Of a stretch of DNA of 64,000 nt, positions 24,106 to 38,120 are shown piece by piece (position 1 is the stretch's first letter; the number at the start of each line of letters is the position of its first letter). The translations under genes were made by a program, and so were the position numbers. Source of the DNA: Anomaloglossus baeobatrachus (lineage: Eukaryota; Chordata; Amphibia; Anura; Aromobatidae); contig NW_027442222.1 in NCBI RefSeq assembly GCF_048569485.1, positions 1-64,000 of the forward strand. The letters run 5' to 3'. The notes under the pieces are model-generated. The model did no database searches. It was not told where the DNA came from and worked only from the letters and a program-made list of their open reading frames with translations.

Positions 24106-25495
24106 CTTCTTAACCCAGTTTCCAAAAGCAGAACTCAATTCACCTGATTCATATTAGCCCGATTTAATGAATTGGAAGAAAGCATACGTCTTCATATGCA
24201 CCTCAATTTGGCCCATTCACTTTTCACACTTCCTCCTTTTGTTTTTTATCTTTCACACTTTTGACTTTCTTTATTCATCCAAATAGCAAACTCATCACCA
24301 CTCAACCTGACCAACTCGGCTATGTCCCCGTGCTGCAGTTCTCTGTCTTATCTAGATCATTTGCAATTGAATGGAATAGATCCCTTTTGGACAAAGTGGA
24401 TTCACCTGCTGCTGCAGTGACCACAGGTGTGATAACATCTAGAATTGGCATCTGGTGCGATCTCTCCGCTTCCACTCCAAAGAAAGTTACCTGTTTATTC
24501 CTATCATGCATTGGTTTTTGGGGTTTTCTTTGAGTAATGATGATCTCTTTAGTAGTCTGTTGGCGCCCTCTCCTGGAGGAATAGTTTGCTTGCTCTTGGA
24601 CATTCTAAAAGAGAGGTCATGATAGACATTGAGCTTCTGAGCTCAATTGGGGACAGTCATGGGTGATGAATGTTTGCAACCTACTGCGAAGCCTCATACC
24701 GCAATATAAGGAACGTCAAATACTAAGAAAGGGCGGCCTATGAAAGAATTACTACTTTCAATAAGTACACTTAAACGGCTAATTGGGAATAGAAAAACTG
24801 TAAAAAGCCCTCTGAGAAAGCCCCCCTCTAACCTTTGATAGTAAGCTTTTCTGTAGTCTGCCTGTTGATGTATTTTCCGTTTGAACTGTGCACAACATGA
24901 AGAGACGGAACACTGGCGGCTTGTCACAATGCCCCCCGATGACATCACAATAGCGCTGCTGCCTAGAAAACAAGCTGCGCAGAAGAAGTTGTTCTTTGGG
25001 TGGGAGGGTGGGCTAGTGGAAGGAGGGGGCAATCTCTTTTTTTCCCGGGTGGTAGGGGGATGACAGGAGAAGGGAAGCGGGTGGTGAGAAAGGTACAGAG
25101 GGCAGGGTTTGGGGGCTGGGAAGGAAAGGGAAAAGATTAGGGTTTGGGGATGATGAAAGGGCTTTCTACGGGTAAGGATGGCAAAGGGTGGCAGTGACGG
25201 AAAGTCAGGCAACCTGTCCTGTCCGTCTTTTTGTATCGTGAATTGGAAAGACTGCAAGGGGGAGGGGAGTTGCTTGCGCCCTAAAGGAGGAGTTATTCAG
25301 ATTCATTGCAGTGGGCGGCGGCTGCAAAACGCACCATTCTTCTTGTTTTGGCTCTGCAAAGCAGCCTTTTCAAGGGTTGGCTTGGGTGACAAAATGTCTT
25401 GTGTAGGCGTGGGTTTGTCTCCCTCTCGCTCTCTCTCCCTAAGATGTGTCCGGCATAGGCCAGGGTGCCACTCGAGGCCCAAACCAATTCTGGTT

Positions 25496-25683
25496 ATCGC
25501 TTCTCGGCCTTTTGGCTAAGATCAAGTGTAGTATCTGTTCTTATCAGTTTAATATCTGATACGTCCCCTATCTGGGGACCATATATTAAATGGATTTTTA
25601 GAACAGGGAGATGGAAAAAGAGCTTGCTCTGTCCACTCCACGCATTGACCTGGTATTGCAGTACCTCCAGGAACGGTGCACCC
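25496..25683 (+). ncRNA. RNU2: U2 snRNA, copy 16
   Basis: Whole gene, 3' box at 25696-25710. Confidence 0.98.
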
Positions 25684-27073
25684 CTTCTTAACCCAGTTTC
25701 CAAAAGCAGAACTCAATTCACCTGATTCATATTAGCCCGATTTAATGAATTGGAAGAAAGCATACGTCTTCATATGCACCTCAATTTGGCCCATTCACTT
25801 TTCACACTTCCTCCTTTTGTTTTTTATCTTTCACACTTTTGACTTTCTTTATTCATCCAAATAGCAAACTCATCACCACTCAACCTGACCAACTCGGCTA
25901 TGTCCCCGTGCTGCAGTTCTCTGTCTTATCTAGATCATTTGCAATTGAATGGAATAGATCCCTTTTGGACAAAGTGGATTCACCTGCTGCTGCAGTGACC
26001 ACAGGTGTGATAACATCTAGAATTGGCATCTGGTGCGATCTCTCCGCTTCCACTCCAAAGAAAGTTACCTGTTTATTCCTATCATGCATTGGTTTTTGGG
26101 GTTTTCTTTGAGTAATGATGATCTCTTTAGTAGTCTGTTGGCGCCCTCTCCTGGAGGAATAGTTTGCTTGCTCTTGGACATTCTAAAAGAGAGGTCATGA
26201 TAGACATTGAGCTTCTGAGCTCAATTGGGGACAGTCATGGGTGATGAATGTTTGCAACCTACTGCGAAGCCTCATACCGCAATATAAGGAACGTCAAATA
26301 CTAAGAAAGGGCGGCCTATGAAAGAATTACTACTTTCAATAAGTACACTTAAACGGCTAATTGGGAATAGAAAAACTGTAAAAAGCCCTCTGAGAAAGCC
26401 CCCCTCTAACCTTTGATAGTAAGCTTTTCTGTAGTCTGCCTGTTGATGTATTTTCCGTTTGAACTGTGCACAACATGAAGAGACGGAACACTGGCGGCTT
26501 GTCACAATGCCCCCCGATGACATCACAATAGCGCTGCTGCCTAGAAAACAAGCTGCGCAGAAGAAGTTGTTCTTTGGGTGGGAGGGTGGGCTAGTGGAAG
26601 GAGGGGGCAATCTCTTTTTTTCCCGGGTGGTAGGGGGATGACAGGAGAAGGGAAGCGGGTGGTGAGAAAGGTACAGAGGGCAGGGTTTGGGGGCTGGGAA
26701 GGAAAGGGAAAAGATTAGGGTTTGGGGATGATGAAAGGGCTTTCTACGGGTAAGGATGGCAAAGGGTGGCAGTGACGGAAAGTCAGGCAACCTGTCCTGT
26801 CCGTCTTTTTGTATCGTGAATTGGAAAGACTGCAAGGGGGAGGGGAGTTGCTTGCGCCCTAAAGGAGGAGTTATTCAGATTCATTGCAGTGGGCGGCGGC
26901 TGCAAAACGCACCATTCTTCTTGTTTTGGCTCTGCAAAGCAGCCTTTTCAAGGGTTGGCTTGGGTGACAAAATGTCTTGTGTAGGCGTGGGTTTGTCTCC
27001 CTCTCGCTCTCTCTCCCTAAGATGTGTCCGGCATAGGCCAGGGTGCCACTCGAGGCCCAAACCAATTCTGGTT

Positions 27074-27261
27074 ATCGCTTCTCGGCCTTTTGGCTAAGAT
27101 CAAGTGTAGTATCTGTTCTTATCAGTTTAATATCTGATACGTCCCCTATCTGGGGACCATATATTAAATGGATTTTTAGAACAGGGAGATGGAAAAAGAG
27201 CTTGCTCTGTCCACTCCACGCATTGACCTGGTATTGCAGTACCTCCAGGAACGGTGCACCC
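27074..27261 (+). ncRNA. RNU2: U2 snRNA, copy 17
   Basis: Whole gene, 3' box at 27274-27288. Confidence 0.98.
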
Positions 27262-28651
27262 CTTCTTAACCCAGTTTCCAAAAGCAGAACTCAATTCACC
27301 TGATTCATATTAGCCCGATTTAATGAATTGGAAGAAAGCATACGTCTTCATATGCACCTCAATTTGGCCCATTCACTTTTCACACTTCCTCCTTTTGTTT
27401 TTTATCTTTCACACTTTTGACTTTCTTTATTCATCCAAATAGCAAACTCATCACCACTCAACCTGACCAACTCGGCTATGTCCCCGTGCTGCAGTTCTCT
27501 GTCTTATCTAGATCATTTGCAATTGAATGGAATAGATCCCTTTTGGACAAAGTGGATTCACCTGCTGCTGCAGTGACCACAGGTGTGATAACATCTAGAA
27601 TTGGCATCTGGTGCGATCTCTCCGCTTCCACTCCAAAGAAAGTTACCTGTTTATTCCTATCATGCATTGGTTTTTGGGGTTTTCTTTGAGTAATGATGAT
27701 CTCTTTAGTAGTCTGTTGGCGCCCTCTCCTGGAGGAATAGTTTGCTTGCTCTTGGACATTCTAAAAGAGAGGTCATGATAGACATTGAGCTTCTGAGCTC
27801 AATTGGGGACAGTCATGGGTGATGAATGTTTGCAACCTACTGCGAAGCCTCATACCGCAATATAAGGAACGTCAAATACTAAGAAAGGGCGGCCTATGAA
27901 AGAATTACTACTTTCAATAAGTACACTTAAACGGCTAATTGGGAATAGAAAAACTGTAAAAAGCCCTCTGAGAAAGCCCCCCTCTAACCTTTGATAGTAA
28001 GCTTTTCTGTAGTCTGCCTGTTGATGTATTTTCCGTTTGAACTGTGCACAACATGAAGAGACGGAACACTGGCGGCTTGTCACAATGCCCCCCGATGACA
28101 TCACAATAGCGCTGCTGCCTAGAAAACAAGCTGCGCAGAAGAAGTTGTTCTTTGGGTGGGAGGGTGGGCTAGTGGAAGGAGGGGGCAATCTCTTTTTTTC
28201 CCGGGTGGTAGGGGGATGACAGGAGAAGGGAAGCGGGTGGTGAGAAAGGTACAGAGGGCAGGGTTTGGGGGCTGGGAAGGAAAGGGAAAAGATTAGGGTT
28301 TGGGGATGATGAAAGGGCTTTCTACGGGTAAGGATGGCAAAGGGTGGCAGTGACGGAAAGTCAGGCAACCTGTCCTGTCCGTCTTTTTGTATCGTGAATT
28401 GGAAAGACTGCAAGGGGGAGGGGAGTTGCTTGCGCCCTAAAGGAGGAGTTATTCAGATTCATTGCAGTGGGCGGCGGCTGCAAAACGCACCATTCTTCTT
28501 GTTTTGGCTCTGCAAAGCAGCCTTTTCAAGGGTTGGCTTGGGTGACAAAATGTCTTGTGTAGGCGTGGGTTTGTCTCCCTCTCGCTCTCTCTCCCTAAGA
28601 TGTGTCCGGCATAGGCCAGGGTGCCACTCGAGGCCCAAACCAATTCTGGTT

Positions 28652-28839
28652 ATCGCTTCTCGGCCTTTTGGCTAAGATCAAGTGTAGTATCTGTTCTTAT
28701 CAGTTTAATATCTGATACGTCCCCTATCTGGGGACCATATATTAAATGGATTTTTAGAACAGGGAGATGGAAAAAGAGCTTGCTCTGTCCACTCCACGCA
28801 TTGACCTGGTATTGCAGTACCTCCAGGAACGGTGCACCC
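28652..28839 (+). ncRNA. RNU2: U2 snRNA, copy 18
   Basis: Whole gene, 3' box at 28852-28866. Confidence 0.98.
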
Positions 28840-30229
28840 CTTCTTAACCCAGTTTCCAAAAGCAGAACTCAATTCACCTGATTCATATTAGCCCGATTTA
28901 ATGAATTGGAAGAAAGCATACGTCTTCATATGCACCTCAATTTGGCCCATTCACTTTTCACACTTCCTCCTTTTGTTTTTTATCTTTCACACTTTTGACT
29001 TTCTTTATTCATCCAAATAGCAAACTCATCACCACTCAACCTGACCAACTCGGCTATGTCCCCGTGCTGCAGTTCTCTGTCTTATCTAGATCATTTGCAA
29101 TTGAATGGAATAGATCCCTTTTGGACAAAGTGGATTCACCTGCTGCTGCAGTGACCACAGGTGTGATAACATCTAGAATTGGCATCTGGTGCGATCTCTC
29201 CGCTTCCACTCCAAAGAAAGTTACCTGTTTATTCCTATCATGCATTGGTTTTTGGGGTTTTCTTTGAGTAATGATGATCTCTTTAGTAGTCTGTTGGCGC
29301 CCTCTCCTGGAGGAATAGTTTGCTTGCTCTTGGACATTCTAAAAGAGAGGTCATGATAGACATTGAGCTTCTGAGCTCAATTGGGGACAGTCATGGGTGA
29401 TGAATGTTTGCAACCTACTGCGAAGCCTCATACCGCAATATAAGGAACGTCAAATACTAAGAAAGGGCGGCCTATGAAAGAATTACTACTTTCAATAAGT
29501 ACACTTAAACGGCTAATTGGGAATAGAAAAACTGTAAAAAGCCCTCTGAGAAAGCCCCCCTCTAACCTTTGATAGTAAGCTTTTCTGTAGTCTGCCTGTT
29601 GATGTATTTTCCGTTTGAACTGTGCACAACATGAAGAGACGGAACACTGGCGGCTTGTCACAATGCCCCCCGATGACATCACAATAGCGCTGCTGCCTAG
29701 AAAACAAGCTGCGCAGAAGAAGTTGTTCTTTGGGTGGGAGGGTGGGCTAGTGGAAGGAGGGGGCAATCTCTTTTTTTCCCGGGTGGTAGGGGGATGACAG
29801 GAGAAGGGAAGCGGGTGGTGAGAAAGGTACAGAGGGCAGGGTTTGGGGGCTGGGAAGGAAAGGGAAAAGATTAGGGTTTGGGGATGATGAAAGGGCTTTC
29901 TACGGGTAAGGATGGCAAAGGGTGGCAGTGACGGAAAGTCAGGCAACCTGTCCTGTCCGTCTTTTTGTATCGTGAATTGGAAAGACTGCAAGGGGGAGGG
30001 GAGTTGCTTGCGCCCTAAAGGAGGAGTTATTCAGATTCATTGCAGTGGGCGGCGGCTGCAAAACGCACCATTCTTCTTGTTTTGGCTCTGCAAAGCAGCC
30101 TTTTCAAGGGTTGGCTTGGGTGACAAAATGTCTTGTGTAGGCGTGGGTTTGTCTCCCTCTCGCTCTCTCTCCCTAAGATGTGTCCGGCATAGGCCAGGGT
30201 GCCACTCGAGGCCCAAACCAATTCTGGTT

Positions 30230-30417
30230 ATCGCTTCTCGGCCTTTTGGCTAAGATCAAGTGTAGTATCTGTTCTTATCAGTTTAATATCTGATACGTCC
30301 CCTATCTGGGGACCATATATTAAATGGATTTTTAGAACAGGGAGATGGAAAAAGAGCTTGCTCTGTCCACTCCACGCATTGACCTGGTATTGCAGTACCT
30401 CCAGGAACGGTGCACCC
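30230..30417 (+). ncRNA. RNU2: U2 snRNA, copy 19
   Basis: Whole gene, 3' box at 30430-30444. Confidence 0.98.
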
Positions 30418-31807
30418 CTTCTTAACCCAGTTTCCAAAAGCAGAACTCAATTCACCTGATTCATATTAGCCCGATTTAATGAATTGGAAGAAAGCATACG
30501 TCTTCATATGCACCTCAATTTGGCCCATTCACTTTTCACACTTCCTCCTTTTGTTTTTTATCTTTCACACTTTTGACTTTCTTTATTCATCCAAATAGCA
30601 AACTCATCACCACTCAACCTGACCAACTCGGCTATGTCCCCGTGCTGCAGTTCTCTGTCTTATCTAGATCATTTGCAATTGAATGGAATAGATCCCTTTT
30701 GGACAAAGTGGATTCACCTGCTGCTGCAGTGACCACAGGTGTGATAACATCTAGAATTGGCATCTGGTGCGATCTCTCCGCTTCCACTCCAAAGAAAGTT
30801 ACCTGTTTATTCCTATCATGCATTGGTTTTTGGGGTTTTCTTTGAGTAATGATGATCTCTTTAGTAGTCTGTTGGCGCCCTCTCCTGGAGGAATAGTTTG
30901 CTTGCTCTTGGACATTCTAAAAGAGAGGTCATGATAGACATTGAGCTTCTGAGCTCAATTGGGGACAGTCATGGGTGATGAATGTTTGCAACCTACTGCG
31001 AAGCCTCATACCGCAATATAAGGAACGTCAAATACTAAGAAAGGGCGGCCTATGAAAGAATTACTACTTTCAATAAGTACACTTAAACGGCTAATTGGGA
31101 ATAGAAAAACTGTAAAAAGCCCTCTGAGAAAGCCCCCCTCTAACCTTTGATAGTAAGCTTTTCTGTAGTCTGCCTGTTGATGTATTTTCCGTTTGAACTG
31201 TGCACAACATGAAGAGACGGAACACTGGCGGCTTGTCACAATGCCCCCCGATGACATCACAATAGCGCTGCTGCCTAGAAAACAAGCTGCGCAGAAGAAG
31301 TTGTTCTTTGGGTGGGAGGGTGGGCTAGTGGAAGGAGGGGGCAATCTCTTTTTTTCCCGGGTGGTAGGGGGATGACAGGAGAAGGGAAGCGGGTGGTGAG
31401 AAAGGTACAGAGGGCAGGGTTTGGGGGCTGGGAAGGAAAGGGAAAAGATTAGGGTTTGGGGATGATGAAAGGGCTTTCTACGGGTAAGGATGGCAAAGGG
31501 TGGCAGTGACGGAAAGTCAGGCAACCTGTCCTGTCCGTCTTTTTGTATCGTGAATTGGAAAGACTGCAAGGGGGAGGGGAGTTGCTTGCGCCCTAAAGGA
31601 GGAGTTATTCAGATTCATTGCAGTGGGCGGCGGCTGCAAAACGCACCATTCTTCTTGTTTTGGCTCTGCAAAGCAGCCTTTTCAAGGGTTGGCTTGGGTG
31701 ACAAAATGTCTTGTGTAGGCGTGGGTTTGTCTCCCTCTCGCTCTCTCTCCCTAAGATGTGTCCGGCATAGGCCAGGGTGCCACTCGAGGCCCAAACCAAT
31801 TCTGGTT

Positions 31808-31995
31808 ATCGCTTCTCGGCCTTTTGGCTAAGATCAAGTGTAGTATCTGTTCTTATCAGTTTAATATCTGATACGTCCCCTATCTGGGGACCATATATTA
31901 AATGGATTTTTAGAACAGGGAGATGGAAAAAGAGCTTGCTCTGTCCACTCCACGCATTGACCTGGTATTGCAGTACCTCCAGGAACGGTGCACCC
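31808..31995 (+). ncRNA. RNU2: U2 snRNA, copy 20
   Basis: Whole gene, 3' box at 32008-32022. The interval to the next copy is 1,580 bp because of an AT duplication near 32820. Confidence 0.98.
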
Positions 31996-32818
31996 CTTCT
32001 TAACCCAGTTTCCAAAAGCAGAACTCAATTCACCTGATTCATATTAGCCCGATTTAATGAATTGGAAGAAAGCATACGTCTTCATATGCACCTCAATTTG
32101 GCCCATTCACTTTTCACACTTCCTCCTTTTGTTTTTTATCTTTCACACTTTTGACTTTCTTTATTCATCCAAATAGCAAACTCATCACCACTCAACCTGA
32201 CCAACTCGGCTATGTCCCCGTGCTGCAGTTCTCTGTCTTATCTAGATCATTTGCAATTGAATGGAATAGATCCCTTTTGGACAAAGTGGATTCACCTGCT
32301 GCTGCAGTGACCACAGGTGTGATAACATCTAGAATTGGCATCTGGTGCGATCTCTCCGCTTCCACTCCAAAGAAAGTTACCTGTTTATTCCTATCATGCA
32401 TTGGTTTTTGGGGTTTTCTTTGAGTAATGATGATCTCTTTAGTAGTCTGTTGGCGCCCTCTCCTGGAGGAATAGTTTGCTTGCTCTTGGACATTCTAAAA
32501 GAGAGGTCATGATAGACATTGAGCTTCTGAGCTCAATTGGGGACAGTCATGGGTGATGAATGTTTGCAACCTACTGCGAAGCCTCATACCGCAATATAAG
32601 GAACGTCAAATACTAAGAAAGGGCGGCCTATGAAAGAATTACTACTTTCAATAAGTACACTTAAACGGCTAATTGGGAATAGAAAAACTGTAAAAAGCCC
32701 TCTGAGAAAGCCCCCCTCTAACCTTTGATAGTAAGCTTTTCTGTAGTCTGCCTGTTGATGTATTTTCCGTTTGAACTGTGCACAACATGAAGAGACGGAA
32801 CACTGGCGGCTTGTCACA

Positions 32819-32822
32819 ATAT
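32819..32822. other. Private 2-bp insertion (AT) in one spacer
   Basis: The unit reads CACAATATGCCCC where the others read CACAATGCCCC. It is one of four small indels in adjacent unit intervals. Confidence 0.85.
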
Positions 32823-33387
32823 GCCCCCCGATGACATCACAATAGCGCTGCTGCCTAGAAAACAAGCTGCGCAGAAGAAGTTGTTCTTTGGGTGGGAGGG
32901 TGGGCTAGTGGAAGGAGGGGGCAATCTCTTTTTTTCCCGGGTGGTAGGGGGATGACAGGAGAAGGGAAGCGGGTGGTGAGAAAGGTACAGAGGGCAGGGT
33001 TTGGGGGCTGGGAAGGAAAGGGAAAAGATTAGGGTTTGGGGATGATGAAAGGGCTTTCTACGGGTAAGGATGGCAAAGGGTGGCAGTGACGGAAAGTCAG
33101 GCAACCTGTCCTGTCCGTCTTTTTGTATCGTGAATTGGAAAGACTGCAAGGGGGAGGGGAGTTGCTTGCGCCCTAAAGGAGGAGTTATTCAGATTCATTG
33201 CAGTGGGCGGCGGCTGCAAAACGCACCATTCTTCTTGTTTTGGCTCTGCAAAGCAGCCTTTTCAAGGGTTGGCTTGGGTGACAAAATGTCTTGTGTAGGC
33301 GTGGGTTTGTCTCCCTCTCGCTCTCTCTCCCTAAGATGTGTCCGGCATAGGCCAGGGTGCCACTCGAGGCCCAAACCAATTCTGGTT

Positions 33388-33575
33388 ATCGCTTCTCGGC
33401 CTTTTGGCTAAGATCAAGTGTAGTATCTGTTCTTATCAGTTTAATATCTGATACGTCCCCTATCTGGGGACCATATATTAAATGGATTTTTAGAACAGGG
33501 AGATGGAAAAAGAGCTTGCTCTGTCCACTCCACGCATTGACCTGGTATTGCAGTACCTCCAGGAACGGTGCACCC
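33388..33575 (+). ncRNA. RNU2: U2 snRNA, copy 21
   Basis: Whole gene, 3' box at 33588-33602. The interval to the next copy is 1,577 bp. Confidence 0.98.
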
Positions 33576-33669
33576 CTTCTTAACCCAGTTTCCAAAAGCA
33601 GAACTCAATTCACCTGATTCATATTAGCCCGATTTAATGAATTGGAAGAAAGCATACGTCTTCATATGC

Positions 33670-33671
33670 AC
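33670..33671. other. Private 1-bp deletion (C) in one spacer
   Basis: The unit reads ATGCACTCAA where the others read ATGCACCTCAA; one C of a CC pair is missing. Confidence 0.85.
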
Positions 33672-34964
33672 TCAATTTGGCCCATTCACTTTTCACACTT
33701 CCTCCTTTTGTTTTTTATCTTTCACACTTTTGACTTTCTTTATTCATCCAAATAGCAAACTCATCACCACTCAACCTGACCAACTCGGCTATGTCCCCGT
33801 GCTGCAGTTCTCTGTCTTATCTAGATCATTTGCAATTGAATGGAATAGATCCCTTTTGGACAAAGTGGATTCACCTGCTGCTGCAGTGACCACAGGTGTG
33901 ATAACATCTAGAATTGGCATCTGGTGCGATCTCTCCGCTTCCACTCCAAAGAAAGTTACCTGTTTATTCCTATCATGCATTGGTTTTTGGGGTTTTCTTT
34001 GAGTAATGATGATCTCTTTAGTAGTCTGTTGGCGCCCTCTCCTGGAGGAATAGTTTGCTTGCTCTTGGACATTCTAAAAGAGAGGTCATGATAGACATTG
34101 AGCTTCTGAGCTCAATTGGGGACAGTCATGGGTGATGAATGTTTGCAACCTACTGCGAAGCCTCATACCGCAATATAAGGAACGTCAAATACTAAGAAAG
34201 GGCGGCCTATGAAAGAATTACTACTTTCAATAAGTACACTTAAACGGCTAATTGGGAATAGAAAAACTGTAAAAAGCCCTCTGAGAAAGCCCCCCTCTAA
34301 CCTTTGATAGTAAGCTTTTCTGTAGTCTGCCTGTTGATGTATTTTCCGTTTGAACTGTGCACAACATGAAGAGACGGAACACTGGCGGCTTGTCACAATG
34401 CCCCCCGATGACATCACAATAGCGCTGCTGCCTAGAAAACAAGCTGCGCAGAAGAAGTTGTTCTTTGGGTGGGAGGGTGGGCTAGTGGAAGGAGGGGGCA
34501 ATCTCTTTTTTTCCCGGGTGGTAGGGGGATGACAGGAGAAGGGAAGCGGGTGGTGAGAAAGGTACAGAGGGCAGGGTTTGGGGGCTGGGAAGGAAAGGGA
34601 AAAGATTAGGGTTTGGGGATGATGAAAGGGCTTTCTACGGGTAAGGATGGCAAAGGGTGGCAGTGACGGAAAGTCAGGCAACCTGTCCTGTCCGTCTTTT
34701 TGTATCGTGAATTGGAAAGACTGCAAGGGGGAGGGGAGTTGCTTGCGCCCTAAAGGAGGAGTTATTCAGATTCATTGCAGTGGGCGGCGGCTGCAAAACG
34801 CACCATTCTTCTTGTTTTGGCTCTGCAAAGCAGCCTTTTCAAGGGTTGGCTTGGGTGACAAAATGTCTTGTGTAGGCGTGGGTTTGTCTCCCTCTCGCTC
34901 TCTCTCCCTAAGATGTGTCCGGCATAGGCCAGGGTGCCACTCGAGGCCCAAACCAATTCTGGTT

Positions 34965-35152
34965 ATCGCTTCTCGGCCTTTTGGCTAAGATCAAGTGTAG
35001 TATCTGTTCTTATCAGTTTAATATCTGATACGTCCCCTATCTGGGGACCATATATTAAATGGATTTTTAGAACAGGGAGATGGAAAAAGAGCTTGCTCTG
35101 TCCACTCCACGCATTGACCTGGTATTGCAGTACCTCCAGGAACGGTGCACCC
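34965..35152 (+). ncRNA. RNU2: U2 snRNA, copy 22
   Basis: Whole gene, 3' box at 35165-35179. The interval to the next copy is 1,579 bp. Confidence 0.98.
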
Positions 35153-36410
35153 CTTCTTAACCCAGTTTCCAAAAGCAGAACTCAATTCACCTGATTCATA
35201 TTAGCCCGATTTAATGAATTGGAAGAAAGCATACGTCTTCATATGCACCTCAATTTGGCCCATTCACTTTTCACACTTCCTCCTTTTGTTTTTTATCTTT
35301 CACACTTTTGACTTTCTTTATTCATCCAAATAGCAAACTCATCACCACTCAACCTGACCAACTCGGCTATGTCCCCGTGCTGCAGTTCTCTGTCTTATCT
35401 AGATCATTTGCAATTGAATGGAATAGATCCCTTTTGGACAAAGTGGATTCACCTGCTGCTGCAGTGACCACAGGTGTGATAACATCTAGAATTGGCATCT
35501 GGTGCGATCTCTCCGCTTCCACTCCAAAGAAAGTTACCTGTTTATTCCTATCATGCATTGGTTTTTGGGGTTTTCTTTGAGTAATGATGATCTCTTTAGT
35601 AGTCTGTTGGCGCCCTCTCCTGGAGGAATAGTTTGCTTGCTCTTGGACATTCTAAAAGAGAGGTCATGATAGACATTGAGCTTCTGAGCTCAATTGGGGA
35701 CAGTCATGGGTGATGAATGTTTGCAACCTACTGCGAAGCCTCATACCGCAATATAAGGAACGTCAAATACTAAGAAAGGGCGGCCTATGAAAGAATTACT
35801 ACTTTCAATAAGTACACTTAAACGGCTAATTGGGAATAGAAAAACTGTAAAAAGCCCTCTGAGAAAGCCCCCCTCTAACCTTTGATAGTAAGCTTTTCTG
35901 TAGTCTGCCTGTTGATGTATTTTCCGTTTGAACTGTGCACAACATGAAGAGACGGAACACTGGCGGCTTGTCACAATGCCCCCCGATGACATCACAATAG
36001 CGCTGCTGCCTAGAAAACAAGCTGCGCAGAAGAAGTTGTTCTTTGGGTGGGAGGGTGGGCTAGTGGAAGGAGGGGGCAATCTCTTTTTTTCCCGGGTGGT
36101 AGGGGGATGACAGGAGAAGGGAAGCGGGTGGTGAGAAAGGTACAGAGGGCAGGGTTTGGGGGCTGGGAAGGAAAGGGAAAAGATTAGGGTTTGGGGATGA
36201 TGAAAGGGCTTTCTACGGGTAAGGATGGCAAAGGGTGGCAGTGACGGAAAGTCAGGCAACCTGTCCTGTCCGTCTTTTTGTATCGTGAATTGGAAAGACT
36301 GCAAGGGGGAGGGGAGTTGCTTGCGCCCTAAAGGAGGAGTTATTCAGATTCATTGCAGTGGGCGGCGGCTGCAAAACGCACCATTCTTCTTGTTTTGGCT
36401 CTGCAAAGCA

Positions 36411-36411
36411 T
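36411..36411. other. Private 1-bp insertion (T) upstream of U2 copy 23
   Basis: The unit reads AAAGCATGCC where the others read AAAGCAGCC. It is 133 bp upstream of the U2 start at 36544, between the candidate enhancer and the candidate PSE. It is not in a homopolymer. Confidence 0.85.
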
Positions 36412-36543
36412 GCCTTTTCAAGGGTTGGCTTGGGTGACAAAATGTCTTGTGTAGGCGTGGGTTTGTCTCCCTCTCGCTCTCTCTCCCTAAGATGTGTCCG
36501 GCATAGGCCAGGGTGCCACTCGAGGCCCAAACCAATTCTGGTT

Positions 36544-36731
36544 ATCGCTTCTCGGCCTTTTGGCTAAGATCAAGTGTAGTATCTGTTCTTATCAGTTTAA
36601 TATCTGATACGTCCCCTATCTGGGGACCATATATTAAATGGATTTTTAGAACAGGGAGATGGAAAAAGAGCTTGCTCTGTCCACTCCACGCATTGACCTG
36701 GTATTGCAGTACCTCCAGGAACGGTGCACCC
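36544..36731 (+). ncRNA. RNU2: U2 snRNA, copy 23
   Basis: Whole gene, 3' box at 36744-36758. The enhancer-to-start distance is 1 bp longer than in other copies. Confidence 0.98.
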
Positions 36732-37617
36732 CTTCTTAACCCAGTTTCCAAAAGCAGAACTCAATTCACCTGATTCATATTAGCCCGATTTAATGAATTG
36801 GAAGAAAGCATACGTCTTCATATGCACCTCAATTTGGCCCATTCACTTTTCACACTTCCTCCTTTTGTTTTTTATCTTTCACACTTTTGACTTTCTTTAT
36901 TCATCCAAATAGCAAACTCATCACCACTCAACCTGACCAACTCGGCTATGTCCCCGTGCTGCAGTTCTCTGTCTTATCTAGATCATTTGCAATTGAATGG
37001 AATAGATCCCTTTTGGACAAAGTGGATTCACCTGCTGCTGCAGTGACCACAGGTGTGATAACATCTAGAATTGGCATCTGGTGCGATCTCTCCGCTTCCA
37101 CTCCAAAGAAAGTTACCTGTTTATTCCTATCATGCATTGGTTTTTGGGGTTTTCTTTGAGTAATGATGATCTCTTTAGTAGTCTGTTGGCGCCCTCTCCT
37201 GGAGGAATAGTTTGCTTGCTCTTGGACATTCTAAAAGAGAGGTCATGATAGACATTGAGCTTCTGAGCTCAATTGGGGACAGTCATGGGTGATGAATGTT
37301 TGCAACCTACTGCGAAGCCTCATACCGCAATATAAGGAACGTCAAATACTAAGAAAGGGCGGCCTATGAAAGAATTACTACTTTCAATAAGTACACTTAA
37401 ACGGCTAATTGGGAATAGAAAAACTGTAAAAAGCCCTCTGAGAAAGCCCCCCTCTAACCTTTGATAGTAAGCTTTTCTGTAGTCTGCCTGTTGATGTATT
37501 TTCCGTTTGAACTGTGCACAACATGAAGAGACGGAACACTGGCGGCTTGTCACAATGCCCCCCGATGACATCACAATAGCGCTGCTGCCTAGAAAACAAG
37601 CTGCGCAGAAGAAGTTG

Positions 37618-37619
37618 TC
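37618..37619. other. Private 1-bp deletion (T) next to the G-quadruplex motif
   Basis: The unit reads GTTGTCTTTGGG where the others read GTTGTTCTTTGGG. The quadruplex motif itself is whole. Confidence 0.85.
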
Positions 37620-38120
37620 TTTGGGTGGGAGGGTGGGCTAGTGGAAGGAGGGGGCAATCTCTTTTTTTCCCGGGTGGTAGGGGGATGACAGGAGAAGGGA
37701 AGCGGGTGGTGAGAAAGGTACAGAGGGCAGGGTTTGGGGGCTGGGAAGGAAAGGGAAAAGATTAGGGTTTGGGGATGATGAAAGGGCTTTCTACGGGTAA
37801 GGATGGCAAAGGGTGGCAGTGACGGAAAGTCAGGCAACCTGTCCTGTCCGTCTTTTTGTATCGTGAATTGGAAAGACTGCAAGGGGGAGGGGAGTTGCTT
37901 GCGCCCTAAAGGAGGAGTTATTCAGATTCATTGCAGTGGGCGGCGGCTGCAAAACGCACCATTCTTCTTGTTTTGGCTCTGCAAAGCAGCCTTTTCAAGG
38001 GTTGGCTTGGGTGACAAAATGTCTTGTGTAGGCGTGGGTTTGTCTCCCTCTCGCTCTCTCTCCCTAAGATGTGTCCGGCATAGGCCAGGGTGCCACTCGA
38101 GGCCCAAACCAATTCTGGTT

